A stretch of 64,000 bases of DNA from Lichenostomus cassidix. Its lineage: Eukaryota > Chordata > Aves > Passeriformes > Meliphagidae. Made by a program: the position numbers and the translations under genes. The stretch lies in assembly GCA_008360975.2 (NCBI GenBank), contig CM039179.1, forward strand, positions 60,364,666 to 60,428,665, in the 5' to 3' direction. The notes beneath the pieces are model-generated. The model was not told where the DNA came from. It saw only the letters and a list, made by a program, of their open reading frames with translations, and did no database searches. Positions within the stretch are counted from its first letter, which is position 1; every line of letters begins with the position of its first letter. Below are positions 23,701 to 37,800 of this stretch, piece after piece.

Positions 23701-26700
23701 CACAATTTTAACTAATATCTGTCTCCATTCCAGTATTTCACACTTCTGAACAAATGTTACTGAAACAGTTCTGCAGGACACTGAATATCCTCCCTTCCAG
23801 CTGCAGGTCCAGCCCAGTGCTCACTGCAGTCTCTAGGAAGTTTTCTATGGCTTCAGGATGCACTGGAGCTGGCTCAGAGTCTGTTCCTTTAAAGCAGCAA
23901 ACTGGTTTAGCTAGCACAACCAGCGCTTTGCAGACAACTCAGCAATTACAGGATCATATAACTACAGCAAGAGGCTGAGCTGCAAATTACTGTAATTATG
24001 AATATTTCTGTTGCAAGGCAAATTTACGGCCAGATATGTCATGTCAAAATTATTTTATTTTATGAGTAATTCTAATTTTGCAATACATTTCTAGAACTTC
24101 ATTTTCCTGTTAAACAGCATTTTAATTTGAAGAGTCTACTACAGGGGTTGTGGTGGATTATTTCAGAATTCAGAGGCAGATTACGAAATGCAAGCATGCT
24201 AAATTCTGATCTGAGACAGAATAGCACAGTTGGGAATGGCAATTAATATCATTATAAATGTATTGGACGGTGTCTCAGAAGAGGCTGAGTTGTCTCCAGT
24301 TTCTCCCATGTACCCAGATGAGGCTTCCTCTGCCATAAAAGGGAAGACTCAAGCACCTCCAGAGAGCTTAGCCTTTGGGGATGTTAATCTCAGAAAACAG
24401 AAAGAATGTGGATGAGACTGCTCCCAATGTGTACCTGGCTTGAATGCCAAAAGCAAGGTAGTGAGTCTTTTGTATGTCTTGAGTAAGTCACTTTATCTCC
24501 CAGTGTCTGTTTTTATTTAGTACTTCAGCTGCACAGAGGTAAATACTGAGAGGGCTGGGGAGGATAATTTCACTGATGGCATTTAGGCTCCCAGAAATTT
24601 GGTAAAATAGCCTTGCTTGTTAATCAGGTGACAATTTCCCAATCATTTTTTTATTATGACTTAATGTCAGGTAATCTTCATCACTGCTCCCACCTCTGAC
24701 CTTAGCTCCAGGATTCTGAAAGCAGTACAGACTGCAAAGTGGTGATTTCCATGGGTTTAAGTCTCATGGAACATATCCAGTTTCCAGCCATAGTACCATT
24801 TTTTAAGTAGACCTCCTTGTTGCTAAAACATCAGCCTCCTTAAGGGGTCTTAAGGCCTCCAAAGCTTAAGGCACATCTCCAGTGTTACTGAAGGTGATGT
24901 GCAGCACAGCACAGCACAGCCTGTCTTCTGGGGACAGCATGAGCGAGTTCATGGCCTTTCCCTGCCCCAGCCCTGATTGACATTGGGCAAGTGCAGCTTC
25001 ACGCAGCTCCCTGCTCGGCACAAGGCTGTGACCCGTTGCCAGTGGAAAGAGCTGTGACCTGGGGCCGCCAAAAGCAGGAGTGACCTGCTCACCTTTGTCT
25101 TCGTATTTAGTTACATTAGGCTCCTTCCCAGGAGGAAGCCAAAAAACAACCCCCTGTCTTGCCAGCTTGTTCATTAGCACTTAATGGGACAGGCTTGACC
25201 TGGTTTCCCCTGCAGCTGCCTCCCCTGTTGATTGCAGGGGGCTTGAGGCATGCATGGCATGCAGGGCCAGGCTGTGGGGCATGTTCTTGTCCAGTCCCAG
25301 GTGGAACCGGTGACCTGGGCTGTGTTTTTCAAAGAACAGCTGCAGGCTGGGGCCAGAGCTGGGAGCTGAGTGCAGCAGCACACTGTGTTCCAAGGGCTTT
25401 CACTGCTGAGATCTGAGCAAGAGGTGCTACCGTCTCTCTGTCCCCTGACACAGTGATAGAGGGTACTTTTGCTCTGTATCCGTAAAAGGTCTCACCAGTC
25501 ATCACTGTGATACTCAGGAGCTCTCAGGTCTATTAGCCTGTCCCTGAGAAATGAAAATTTTGTTATGTCTCCTTTTCCTGTTGCAGAGATAGCTGATAAA
25601 CATGGGGGTGGATTTACTTCCACTGGAGTCTTTTTTTCTGCTGTCTCAGGTGTCTGGCAAAATCTCTCTTCTAAATTTTAGGTGCATGCACACAGATCCA
25701 GAGCATGGGAGTGAAGAATCAGACACAGATATGCAGCTATTTCATAGAGTAGCCTTGCTCACTGCCTTCCCAGTTCACAGCTATTCCCTGCAGTTTGTGT
25801 TGTACTCCCAGATTATTTTCACATCCCTCATTTAGACTCTAAGTCAAGTGGCAAGGCACTGACTCTGACCAAATGGTCTGCAATGGGATTTTCTCTTGGT
25901 GAACTGTTTGTCCCCAAGCCAATACAAATGAAACCTCTGGTTACAGGCTTTCCTGCCCATGGCTGTAATCAGTTTCCCAATCCAAAGGCATGCCCTTATG
26001 TACAAACTGGTGGGTGACACCGAACCATCCTGTTTCTGAGGTGCCATTGGCAGGATCCTGCCCCTGAGCCTCTATTTAAAAAAGATTTTCAATCTTTTCG
26101 TTCCCAAATGCAGAAATATCCAAGAAGCTTTTCAGTGGAAATGGCCTGCGCAGTGTCTCCTTTGCCTACACACTTTTCAGAGAGCTGTTTTGTTCTAGCA
26201 GGAATGCCACGACACCCTTGTGACCAGGCTGCTGGGGTCAGAGGGCTCCAACAACTGCAGCAGTGACTGGAAAGAAATTACTTTTCAGACACTGGAAGGG
26301 TTTAATGAAGAGCAGAGAGTAAAATGGTATAACAAAATACTAACATGTCGTTAACTTCTGCATTATGTCACAGCCAAATTGCTTATCAACAGTATTGCCT
26401 ATGGTCTGGCCTTGCAAACATCCCCTCCAATGAGGCTAATTCCCATCAGCTTGACGGCTGAGACGTGATAGTCCCCCTGGTGAGGTATCAATTATTTATT
26501 CTGTGCTCTCCAAAAGTCAGTGGGTCCCTTTGATATGCAATAGGACTGTTAAATTAGCTGCTGAAGGACTGCTGCTGCTTTTCAAGCTTCAGCCTCAGCG
26601 AGAGACATTTCCACCTCATTGCTCCTTATCTCACTCACTTCCTCATGCAGCAAAGCCCATTTAAGTGATTACAGCCCCGGGTGCGCCTTCCCGCCTCCAC

Positions 26701-29700
26701 ACTGCCATTCACTGCCCCGCGCTTGTGCCGGTGCAATTGTTTTGTGTGGGCAAGCAGTAAATCAGGCCACTGAAGTGTTAGTGCTCCTCCATGGGATGCT
26801 GGCAATTATTTCATCCAGGAGCTGATTGTCCCAGCACTTCCTTCTGATGTTCCTCTGCACCGACAACTTTTCAGGTGTCCTTTTGTAGCCAAGGAGGTCC
26901 ACTCAAACCACCAGCCAGGGCACACCTCCTGCATAACTGTTGTCCTTCTTTCTCAGATATGGCAAACTAGATTAAATTCCTCATCAATCTCACTAGCAAT
27001 TTAACTCAGAATTAAAGTAAATAGCCAATTTAAAATATGCCCAAGAGGAGATATTTAAATACACACTTACTGGTCATTTATATTCTATTACATTACATTA
27101 GGCTGGAAGATCCATCTGTTATTTAGCTTGCTCAAGACTTCTCATTAAATAAAATTGTAACAGTTGTTATAATGCAGAATTTGTTCATGCTGGTTAATAG
27201 CCAAATATTTTATTACCATTAAGAGTAGAGATAGCAAAAAGCACATGTGATCTCTTGTGAAATAAATATTCCTTCAATTTCCTTTGAAAGTGTGAGGTGA
27301 AAACCTATAAATTTTTCAAAGTTTAGAAGTGTAAATGAGGTTAATCTTCTTGGTTTTGTCTCAGACCTCACATTTTCAGTAGACTACTCAGACTGAGGGA
27401 TAGGTATCATGGTAGCCACTTCAGGTGTATAAAAATTATTGATCTAACTATGTGTCTACAACAGAGTTTTTTGTTTGCACTGGGAGAGTGTTTTGGAAAT
27501 GCATCCCCCAGGCACCTCCTAGGGTTCACATCACAGAGTAGTCTCAGAGGCACCAGCTGGATCCCTTGCTGATAAAATTCAATGGAAAGGTGTTCCCTAG
27601 AGACACATCTGGTGTGCTAATGGGATGAGACTAGACTGAGACCAATGTGTCCCGTGTAAGTGTCAAGTTTGCAGCGTCTGATCCTCTTTCACTGAAATAT
27701 TTGCTTAATGGTACATGGCCTAAGTCAGCACCAATCCTCAAAGCTCACCTTCCATTGTGGAGATGTCTGCATACATCCTTGGTAACAAACTTAGAAAACT
27801 CACTCCTTTGCAGTTCAGGTGGGAGAAGATGAATCCACCCCAGGCTTGCATCTGTATATAATTCCATGGAACTACCTAGCATTTAGGAGCATCCTGTGGA
27901 GGCAGCTTGACCTGCTTTCAGGCCAAAAAGTGCTTTTGCAAAATATGTATCTGCAGGAAAGGATCTCTGCTCTCTAAATTGGAGTTGCGGCTACATCCCG
28001 GGAATGGCCAGAAACCTGCTTCCTGGCATGGTGTGACATGTTGGCACAAAAAGTAGCTAGGACCCAGGATCTGAGCAGAAACACTTCCTAATGATGCTAT
28101 GTGCACCAGAAAGTAATTTCTGGAACCCAAACTATGTAAGTAATGTCTTCTACTGACCTCCTTCTCCCCTCTCAACTTCCAACCTTATAAATAACTCTTA
28201 CTTCCACCTTAAGGATTTTTCCAGAGCCCTGCTGAGGCTTTTGGTCTTCCTATTTTTAGCTTTGCATTTATTGACAGTGGTTTCCTCCTTCTCTGCTTAT
28301 TCAGACTGCAACCTAGAAAACACAAAGGTTATTTGATTCCCAAATTGGCTTTCTGTGGACAGATCTGTAAAACTTCTGAAGACAAAAAGAGGGGTCATGG
28401 TTTCTTTCCATCACAACTGGCATATACATCCTCTGCTAGTCACCAGGGGAGACACATACTGTCTGCCTTCACAAACTTCCTGAGACCCAGGAGCATGCTC
28501 TCTGATATCCAAATACAATCAATCATCCCTGTGGAAGCCAGCAGTGAAGTCTGTCTTGAACTGTACTAGGAATAGGAGGGCAAGAAGTCAAAAAATATTG
28601 TCACTAAATTCATAGGAAAACGTCTAGATTTTAATAATACATAATATTTTCTCCCATTTTTTCAGCAGGCACCACTGAATGACTAACTTTGATCGGTGCA
28701 CATGAACTAGGTATAAAATTGTTATTTGGACGAATTTCTTGCCATGTGTTTGGATGTAGTGTGTGATAGGCTCTGTGGAATCATGCCAATTTAGCATGTT
28801 TGTGATTTGCAAACAAACCTGTGAAGCTGAATGGTATGCCCCTAGAATTTATGGAGCTTAAGGGAAGACATAGAAGTAAATAGATCCCATCAAATGGTGC
28901 TTTTTTTGATGTCCTGTTTTATTCTCATTAACCAAAAAGAGGGGGAAAAACCTCAAACCATGGGTAGTTTTAGGAGCAGATTTTTATATTTTACAGGCGT
29001 AGTCCTTTCGTGTGGGGTAATAATGCAGAAAAAATGGAAAACAGTGTAACTTTAAGCCATAGAAAGATAACTGTTTGACAAACATAATCATTTATAAGAA
29101 TTTTTGTTTCCCTGATGCTCTGCATCAGTCACAGAATTTCAGACAAATCCAGCAAGAGAGTTCAAATGACAGAAAAAGCCACAAATTGCGACAAAAATTG
29201 ATCTCTCAGAGGTACGTGACATAGGACCCGATTTTCAGAGACGTGCCTAAAGTGGGACACATGATTAAAGGACTTGCTGAATCAGAGATTTTGTGTACAA
29301 AAGGCCAGTTATGCAGCTAACAGGCTGTGCAAATAGACTGTGTGATGTCCTCATGCGGTTGTAGCTACGTATACAGAGGAGCTGCACGTTCATTGCTCCT
29401 ACAACTTACATATGAATGGTACCTGGGAAAATACAGCACCTAGTATGGCAGCAGCTCCAAAGACTTTCAACTGTGAATTGAATTTTAGCTTCTACCTTGC
29501 CTCCACAGGTAAGATCTGCCATGAAAAGCCAGTAGGTTAGATGTGGTCTGTGGTAGATTGATCCTCTGGGACTTGAAGTGACTCAGACACTTGATCTGAG
29601 GGAGTAATTGATAGTAGTGATAGGTTGCCATCCAATCTTTGGACAAGTGAGAAGATGAAGGTGATAGCATAGTTTGTGGGTGAGTCTCAGGGCTGTTTCT

Positions 29701-31000
29701 TGCCAACTCAGGAGTGCCAAAATGGCTTTTGTCCAAGACCATGGTGGAGAACATGCTCCAGCCTCTCCCAGCCTCCGCTGTTTCTTTTCTCATCCCTGCC
29801 TCCTTCTCTTGGTCTCCTAACCGTTCCAGCCATAACTATTTGCCAACCTTTGAGCTGTTTGTCCTTCAGCTGGCCTTCTCTCCTAATCTCCAGCACCACA
29901 GGTGGCAGAGCCAGTGGCCTTACTTCAGTCAAAGTCTGTTCCTCTTTCTCTTGCTCTCCTTGTGATTCTCCTACCTCTCAGATGCTTTTACCATGACCTC
30001 CCATATTCGTGCTGGTGCTTGCCTCCTCTGCCATTGAGGTGGACACCTCCTCCAGGCAACCTGGGCACCAGGCAGGGGAATGTCAAAAAGCCAGGAGACA
30101 TGGGCACCATGCCTCCCATTTGTGCAGTGTGAGCTGCACTGGCCACCAGCAGCAGGAAGGTTTGGTATGCAAGAGCTTTTGAAAGGGTGAAACATACTTA
30201 AAGCAGGTTAGACCCCAGGAGAATTTAACAGCCATGGTCAGGCAAGATGAAGACATAATCACCATCTCCCCCACAAGTGAGTGTGTGAGAATAAGTTGAC
30301 TAATAACCACATCGCAGTGATGAGTGACACAGAAGGGACCATGAGGAAAGGAACAAATCTGCCTTTGAGAAAGGCTTGGATAATGTGTGGTCAGTGGGGC
30401 AGTGGGCCATGCCTTGGATAATGATGACAAACAAAACACAGAACAGCTGTTCCCTTGGTGGACACCATCCTTTTCTGCATCACTCATCACGAGGACTGCA
30501 GGATATCACAGCAATCTGACTTGAGGCCAATTCAGAACAAGAGGTTAGAGATTTAGTTGGTGGGGATAGGTTGTATTCACATAGCCTAAGACAGGAGGTG
30601 TAAATACCCCTTTACCCTACATTTAATGAAGTCCATAGGCTTCTTTTAAAGATTCTAAACTAGAAATTTTGCCTCCCTTTTCAAGCTAGTGTTCTTTAGC
30701 ATAATTCTGTCTGCATGTGCAGCACCTCCCACCACACCCTCAGATGAACAGCCGGGGCAGACGACGAGGCAGATGTGTAAGACATTTGTGGTATGAAGTG
30801 CTACTGAATAAGCAAGCAGCTGTATACTGATCTAGCTTCTTTTTCCAGATGGTCGCAGCGAGCAGCATCCTGCAGGGAGCTTTATAATGGTCAAGTCCTG
30901 AGCTGACAAAGGCTGAGTAAGTGTAATAATATCTGCAACTTGAAAGAAAGGATTGTACAACTCTTGCCAAGAACAGATGGCAAGATAGGGTTCTTAGCCA
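17741..31000. other. Intergenic sequence, no gene recognised
   Basis: A long non-coding stretch. Open frames are below about 140 codons, apart from one 173-codon minus-strand frame at 21312-21833 that overlaps an open frame on the other strand and has no recognisable domain. A short GCACA/CAGCA repeat lies at 24900-24920, a possible MIR-type remnant at about 24440-24600, and a moderately GC-rich stretch at 26330-26850 with homeodomain- and NK-like motifs that could be an enhancer. No RNA gene is recognised. Confidence 0.6.
24440..24600 (-). mobile_element. Possible ancient MIR-type SINE remnant
   Basis: The plus strand contains 'gagtaagtcactttatctcccagtg', resembling the reverse complement of the MIR core ('aagtcacttaacctctctgtg'). 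The following 100 bp are compatible but very diverged. This is pattern memory only; a profile search would be needed to confirm it. Confidence 0.35.
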
Positions 31001-31004
31001 CAAC
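31001..31004. repeat. Target-site duplication (CAAC), left copy
   Basis: Four bases next to the TG end of the LTR, repeated at 31447-31450. Four-base duplications are usual for class I (ERV1, gammaretrovirus-like) elements. Confidence 0.6.
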
Positions 31005-31446
31005 TGATACCGACCTACTAACAGGAACCACAGATCTTTATTGCAAATATATCTTATAACAATTGATGCAATCCCTCAATCAAAGAGCCTTGACTGTTCC
31101 TCTAGTTAATTCCCCCATCCAGTCGGCATTACCGGGCAGTGTCTGGTATAAGGCTTAGCCACATAAGCCGCTCCTAGATTCCTATCTTGTGAAGATGCTG
31201 GCTCGTATCGTGCATTACATCAGCCCAGTTAGATTAGATAGGGAAAGGGGCTTTATTCAGACTGCCTATCAGCAGTGCCTCACGTAGATTCTGTGACTCT
31301 TAAAGGATCAAAGGACTGATGAGTGATTCAGAGCCCAGACGTCACGGCATCAAGAGACGTACTTGTGGCACAAAAATTAGGCAGATCCTCTGCTGAAAAT
31401 GCCTACCAATAGGCAGATCTTCTGCTGAAAATGCCTACCAAGTCCA
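31005..31446 (-). mobile_element. Solo LTR of an endogenous retrovirus, 442 bp, probably class I
   Basis: The interval reads TGATACC at one end and AAGTCCA at the other (TG...CA), with CAAC on both sides. It is richer in CpG than its surroundings. On the minus strand it carries an AATAAA signal at 31042-31037, about 35 bp before the 3' boundary, and another at 31257-31252. The first part of the presumed U3 holds a 32 bp tandem duplication (31378-31441) and a CRE-like TGACGTC (near 31340). These features together fit a complete LTR better than a unique sequence, although I do not recognise the family by name. No internal viral sequence is present. Confidence 0.65.
31378..31441. repeat. 32 bp tandem duplication (two units, one mismatch) in the LTR U3
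   Basis: Positions 31378-31409 and 31410-31441 are identical except for one C/T difference at the eleventh base. Duplicated U3 units next to the LTR 5' end commonly act as enhancer repeats. Confidence 0.95.
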
Positions 31447-31450
31447 CAAC
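31447..31450. repeat. Target-site duplication (CAAC), right copy
   Basis: Exact copy of 31001-31004 directly after the LTR. The wider word CCACAAC is shared by both flanks, so the boundary could shift by up to three bases. Confidence 0.6.
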
Positions 31451-31743
31451 AATTACCTGTCTTGTACATCTTAACATAAACTGTGACTCAGATTTTGCAC
31501 AAGGGTCCCCTTTGGGAAATTATGTGAATTCAATGTCGTGGTGAGCTCAGAGTAGGTACGCAACCAGGACTGCAGGTCAGCTGATGAGGGAAACTCAATC
31601 AGCTACTACAACTGCTTGCAGTCATGGACCTGTGACCTTAATCTAGACAAGGGAAACTATTTTAGCACAGATTAGCCAGCTATAGCAAAGTTATCTCCTC
31701 ATTAGCCTTCATTTCAGTCTGAGCTGTACTTTAAATATGTGAC

Positions 31744-31822
31744 GATATAAATGTAATATAAATATAAAATATTTATATAAATATAAAATAAAATTAAATA
31801 TATTCTTTAATATTAATGTTAA
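31744..31822. repeat. AT-rich low-complexity tract (TATAAA/ATATAA units)
   Basis: Nearly all A and T, built of repeated 'aaatata' and 'tataaat' words. It is a simple repeat that creates several chance TATA-like and AATAAA-like motifs. Confidence 0.9.
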
Positions 31823-34800
31823 GAGGTAGCAGTTAGAACATGCTAATGGATTTTACAATAACTCCTTTTGTCCTAAACTAAACAAGTACTCACCTGCCAT
31901 AAGGAAATCACCTCCAGTATTTAATTTTTCATTCATCCTAGCTTTTCTTTGTGCAATAGGTACATTCTCCCTCACTTTCCCATGAGAACTTGATATTTAG
32001 ACTTGCTTCAGAGAACTGTTGCTCTCCAGCCTACCATACATAATACCAAGACTGTGAAATTGGGTTTGCCCTTGACCATTCACCCTGAAGCCAGCAAAGA
32101 AAGAGATGGGAAAGGTGAAGAGAGAAGAGAAGAAGTATTTTTAAAAGAGATACCCCAGTACTGTTTTAAAATCCACCCTTTATCCACTGTTTATAATGGT
32201 TAAGGGCATGAAGATGCACCCTGAAATGGAATTGAGAGAAATAGTCCTCTCCAAGGGGAAAAGAGGATTCCCATGCAGAGGGAATGCCAGACCCAGGCTG
32301 CCTCAGTGGGCAACACCTTGAAGTGTGGACAGACAAGGTAACTGTGGAGCAGTTTGAACCTGTAGCTATAAATATGCCCCAGCCAATTTCCACGCATCCC
32401 CCCCAAATCCCAGCACATGTTAGAAAAATTCTGGTGGCCTCAGGGAGAGCCCACGGCTCGTGTTTGGTTTAAAGGTCAGCTGTGGGTGCCTGGAGCAATG
32501 TCAGGTTGAACATCTACCTCCTTTGTTCCTCACTCAGCTCCTCTGCACACCACCAAACTTGCCCACTCAGCACAAGTCATCTTTCCTTATATCAACTAAA
32601 GTGCATTCATTTCTAAAACACACAAAATAAAAGCAAAAGTAGCCTCTGAAATGCCAATTGCACTTCTCATAGGCATGCCTTTTCTTCTACTATCCATATT
32701 GTTTTCATCTTTACTGACGCACATTTATACAAACCATCAGGGCTGGGGACTTACTGTCATTGCTGTTTTCTTTTCAAACAGATGAAAAACTTTATCTTTG
32801 CAGATCAGGTGTAAACTCAAATGCTCTCTGTGCCGCCAGAGTCTGAACCCACCTTTAGGTCTGTGGGCAGAGTGGTTGTCGTCCCCTTTCCTCAGCTCAG
32901 AGGTTCCTACAAACCCAAGTGGTTGTGTTTGATACTCTGGTTTATTAAGATTCTCAGACATTACTGTTGCAAACACCAGTGGGGATAGACGGAGTTTTAA
33001 CATACCAGCTGAAAAGGAACAAAATGACATTCACTGAGAAGATGAAACATAATACATCGAGGGGAAAACCAGATGAAAGGCAGATGTTCAAGGGGATGAG
33101 AACCTGGAAAGTCAGAGCTCTGGAGGAGATCTGGGAGCGGCAGAATGTGAAGAATGAGCTTTGCAGGGACACGTGAAAGGAAATTATAGGGATGATTTTG
33201 ACCCAATATTACATGACCCCGTGGGCAGACAGGGCAGTGTAAGTGGAACATGCTGGAGCCCATTGCCCAGTCACTCACACGAGGTGCCAGACCCTACAGC
33301 TGAAGGCACAGCAGGGTGAGGCGACCCCATGCTGGAGCCAGGCTGCAGTTTGCTTTCCCCTGAAGCTTTTCAGGATTATGCACCTCCTCTGCAGCAGTCC
33401 GAGTAATCCTGTCTTCGCGCGGTGCCTTCCCACCTGCCCGTCACTGGCAACTCTCCCAGCACCTAGCAGCAGAAGTGCTTCAACCAGATGAGTCCTGGCC
33501 TGATCCGCAGAGCCTCCTTTGTGCCTTCTGTTGCAACAAGAGAAATTCACTCAAGCAATAAATCAGGAGGTGCAATTTCTAGCTGTTGGTGTGCTGCAAC
33601 ACAGTTGCAGGCATTGAAAGAAATTTGCCCATCTATACAGCTGCAGATGGAAAGACTATAGATCCAAGTCTAAAATTTATATAGCTCATAATGCCATTAC
33701 TTTAGGTTAACCTTTTGATATCTCTCTTGTGCTTCTCGAAAATGTTGGAAAGTACACTTCAAAGGGGCATTGATTTCAGTGGGATTCAAAGCAAAGCATG
33801 CACTCGGGGGGGCTGAGGCAGGACCTGTAACTTCTTTGAACAGTAGGTCTGGCACATTGTCTTTCAATTGTATTTTGAATACCAACGTATTTGCCATTCC
33901 TTAAGATCTGTTCTGCGCCGGGACACACTCCCTTCAGCCTTCTCAAATGGTGCAAAGAGATCTTTGCTGGACAAAAAAGGCTGGGGAAGTGTTTGCCTCA
34001 TGCAAGCAGACATCTTCCTCTGTAACCTCCTTCTCTTTCCTATACAACAAATAAACCCAAACTTTGTGGATGAGGTCAGCAGAGAGGCTTTTTCACACTC
34101 CCTGTGCATAATATAGCACACTAGAATCTTCTAGTGAAATCAGGCCACTGTGACACCTGTAGAAGTTAGAAAACTCCAGTGAATCCTGGCCTCAAGGAGC
34201 TGCTAGAAGGTTCCCTTTGCTTCCATTCATGCATCTAGGCTCCACACAAAAGGTAAGTACCCTCATTTCCCAGGCTTGTCTTAGCTCATTAAATAAAAGC
34301 ATTTTTGTGACAGGATAAGAACAAAAGAGGAAAAAGTGTACTAAAAGCTAAGTCAAATGCAAATTCTGTCCTACTCTCACACCCAAAATGTAATATAAAA
34401 TGAATAAGAGATTTTACATTAGGATTCTTTGCATTTTTCTTTGCCAGAAGCTCAGGGTAATCCTCATTTTCCTTGTTGATTCCCTCTGTTCACTGCAGAG
34501 GTTCTCGTGTGACACAAGCAGCTCCCTGTGTCCAGATGTCTGGACATCTTCCCCAACATCTTTAACTTTAAAGGACTTTACAACAGCTTCCCTTACAACC
34601 CTTAATCTATATCTGAACCTCTTTCTGTGCATCTTCTCATCCTCATGTTGGTATTCCTAAAGATGCATTGCTCATTTTGAGGAAGTTTTTGAATCATTTC
34701 CAATGCTAATCTACTTTCAAAAGCAGAACACATGGAAGATGTTATGTATAAACATGGTTCAAGGCAGTTGGTGCATCTACCTTTGATCTTATCTTTTTTC

Positions 34801-37800
34801 ATACTTTCCTAGAGGAGTCTGGATAATGATGTCTTTCTGCTGGATGTTTTCTGAGATTTTTCAAATTTTTGTTTTATGATTTTATTTTCCAGATAAAGAT
34901 GGAGTCCATTATTTTTTTCAGATAATTTTGGTTTGCAGACATCTATCCTGTAGCTCTGAAATAAAGAGTTCAAGTCTAATTAAACCCTCATTAGTCTTCG
35001 CTGCTTTTTATTAACTCCTTCGCTGATATCCAGGCAAGCCTTGGGCTGAGCCATGCTTTGAAAAAATCTGAAGATGATTCCGTGTTGATAAACATTCCGT
35101 CCCAAGATGTTTGAAGGAACAATGTCCTCTTTCTTATTCCCACCATGGTTAGCATACGTCTGGCTGTGCAGGGGTCTGAACATCCCCATGGCCCAGATTC
35201 CTTTCCTGACTTGCAATTGTTTTGCTGCATGACCTATCTTCATCATCAGTCCCCATAGCCCTTATTGCTGTCGCACTCCAGTCCTGGGAAAGGCACTTAA
35301 CCCCTGTGAGATTCAGCCCTGACCTCTGCAAAAGAAATTGCTTCAGAGCCTGACACAAGGAGTGCTCTGGAAGCTGGAAATGAGCTGGTTTTGCTCATTA
35401 GTGGGAGCCCAAAGCAGTTAAAATGCAGGAGTTAAAATGGCACATGGTCTCGATAATTCTTCCCGTTTTCTGAATTATTCCAAACTACCAAGGAGTGGTG
35501 CCTGCTACCCAACATGCACCTTTTCTGGCCCCTGATGAAGAATTTGATGGAGCCACACATCTCTCAGCCACAGCAGGCAGCTGCTCACAAGGCATTTCAG
35601 CTTTTTGCCCTATGTTGTCCAACACCCAAATCTTGGTGGGGGAATATTGAACATTTTCATATATTTTCATTCATCCCAAGACTTTGCTGGACAAGCCAAG
35701 ATCTTCCCAACTGTTCTGGTGGAACAGCATCTTCTGTTGTGCTGTTTCATATTATGGATTAAATTGCCTCCCCTTAAAAATTCAGAATTCCTGCATGAAA
35801 CCCTTACCTACCATGGAAGAAGTTCTCTCTTCTGTTTAAGGACTACAGCACACTGATGCAGGTCTCATGTTAAAATGTCTCTTACCTCCTCATAACCTTT
35901 CACACTCTCTGAGACTTGTCTTTCCACCCAGGCAAACAAGGCAGATTTATGCTTCACAGATTTGAACATATGGTTAATAACAACTCGTTCATCTCCAAGG
36001 AGCAGACTGAATGCAAACAGCAATTACCCTAAAATAATTTTCTATCAATAGTCTCAGTTTCTGTGTTTTACTGTGTCATGTACAGAAGTGCTTCTGTTTC
36101 CCCATTGAAGACTGAGGTGAATCAGCTGAGGGTGGGGAAGCACATGTTTAATTTTAGCTCTTTAGTGTATTTTAAAATGAGACACAAATACTTCTATTGT
36201 GATTCCTCGTGTACAGACTATGATTTATTCATTGTGCAGGGGGTCTTCCACATTCTGAGTATATGGTAATACTTGACACAGACAGAATATTTCTTGAAAA
36301 TCAATCCACTACATTTTTTTTACACTGCCACACACTTTTAACATCCTCTTTTGTCAAGAATTTATCAATTATGCCATCAAGAAACTCGTAATTTCTTCTT
36401 AATGACCAGTTACAGTAGTAAGAAGATGTATTCTATTTTGCTGGATGCCAAAATAAATATAGAAAATAATTTAGCTTTACTTGCATCCTTTTTGTGTGAA
36501 CTGTAAGTGGATGAGGCCACTGGATCTGTGAGAGTGCCAGAATATTTTTGCTATTCAAGCAAAAGAAAAAAAATAACAATTATTATTTTAAGTGTCCATT
36601 GAGCCACAACACTTCAAAATGAGACTGAAATCTCAGAGAAGCAGTTTTGAGGGACATAATGATGCTGCTGCTAGAAAATTAACTGCCACATACATGCATA
36701 TTTTTCTATTTCTGTTGTCTTTCTCTTACTCTTCCCTACTTTATTATCCAAATTCAAGTGAATGTCAAGGAAGCAGACAGGCTTCATAGCCCGTCATGAA
36801 GGCTAAGACTGTATTAGATGAAAGGTACACACAAAGATGCAACATCCAGGGAAAAAAACACTATGAAAAATCAAATCCCAAAACAAATAGATTTTCTTCC
36901 CACTTGAAATACCATGACAGTGTTGCATTAGCAAATAATACAGTGGCTTATAAAGATGTGCCTCTTGTAATTAAGAGGTAGAAAAAGAAGCCTGTGTAAA
37001 CTAACTTGAGGTCAATAAAGTATTACATTACAGCTGGATGAAATTAAATCTCAGGATCATAGTTTTTAAATTATGGAGCTTCTAATAAAAGTTACTGGTT
37101 TTTTTTAACTTATATTGCCTATTATATTTCTAGGAAGGGAAGACTCAACTTTTAGAGCATTTCATTTCAGCTTGCAATCTGCATATTCTATGCTATTCCA
37201 TTTTCCTCCTGATTTTTGATAGTGTCTTTCAGAAGATAATTAAAATGTATGAATTAGCTGAGGATGAGCATTCTGACCAGTGAGCTCACCAAGAGGAAGG
37301 TCTTTAAACCCACAAGATGGATGAGAAGCAGTATGTACACATGATAGCATTATTATTCTTTCCATTAGGCCATTTACTGCTCTTGATCTCTGACAGAGCT
37401 CCCACTGATGTCAAATGAATGTCATATGCATTGATCCAAAGGGAAGAAAATGCTCTTGTCAGAGGAAGATTTCTTTTCCTTGCTCCCTGTGTGACAGAGA
37501 ATTGATCCAAGCATAGATACCTGAGCTGAGGAGTTTGGCATGGCAAAGTCAGGGCCTGATTCAAAGGAGCACTTGGGCACCTCCTGGATAGGGGATGTGA
37601 TACCCAGTGCTTGGGTGGCCACCTACCAGCTCTTTCTGATGGCCCAAATTAGGCAGCTCCTTTACCCACACAGCATGTTTAGGCATGGATTCAGTGCCTA
37701 CAGCTGGGCTGATGAGCCCAGGGAACAGCTTTGGGATTGTCCACAGGTAGAGGGAGGTGAGGTGAAAGAGTTCAGGCAGAAATATGGAAACTGTGTGTGC

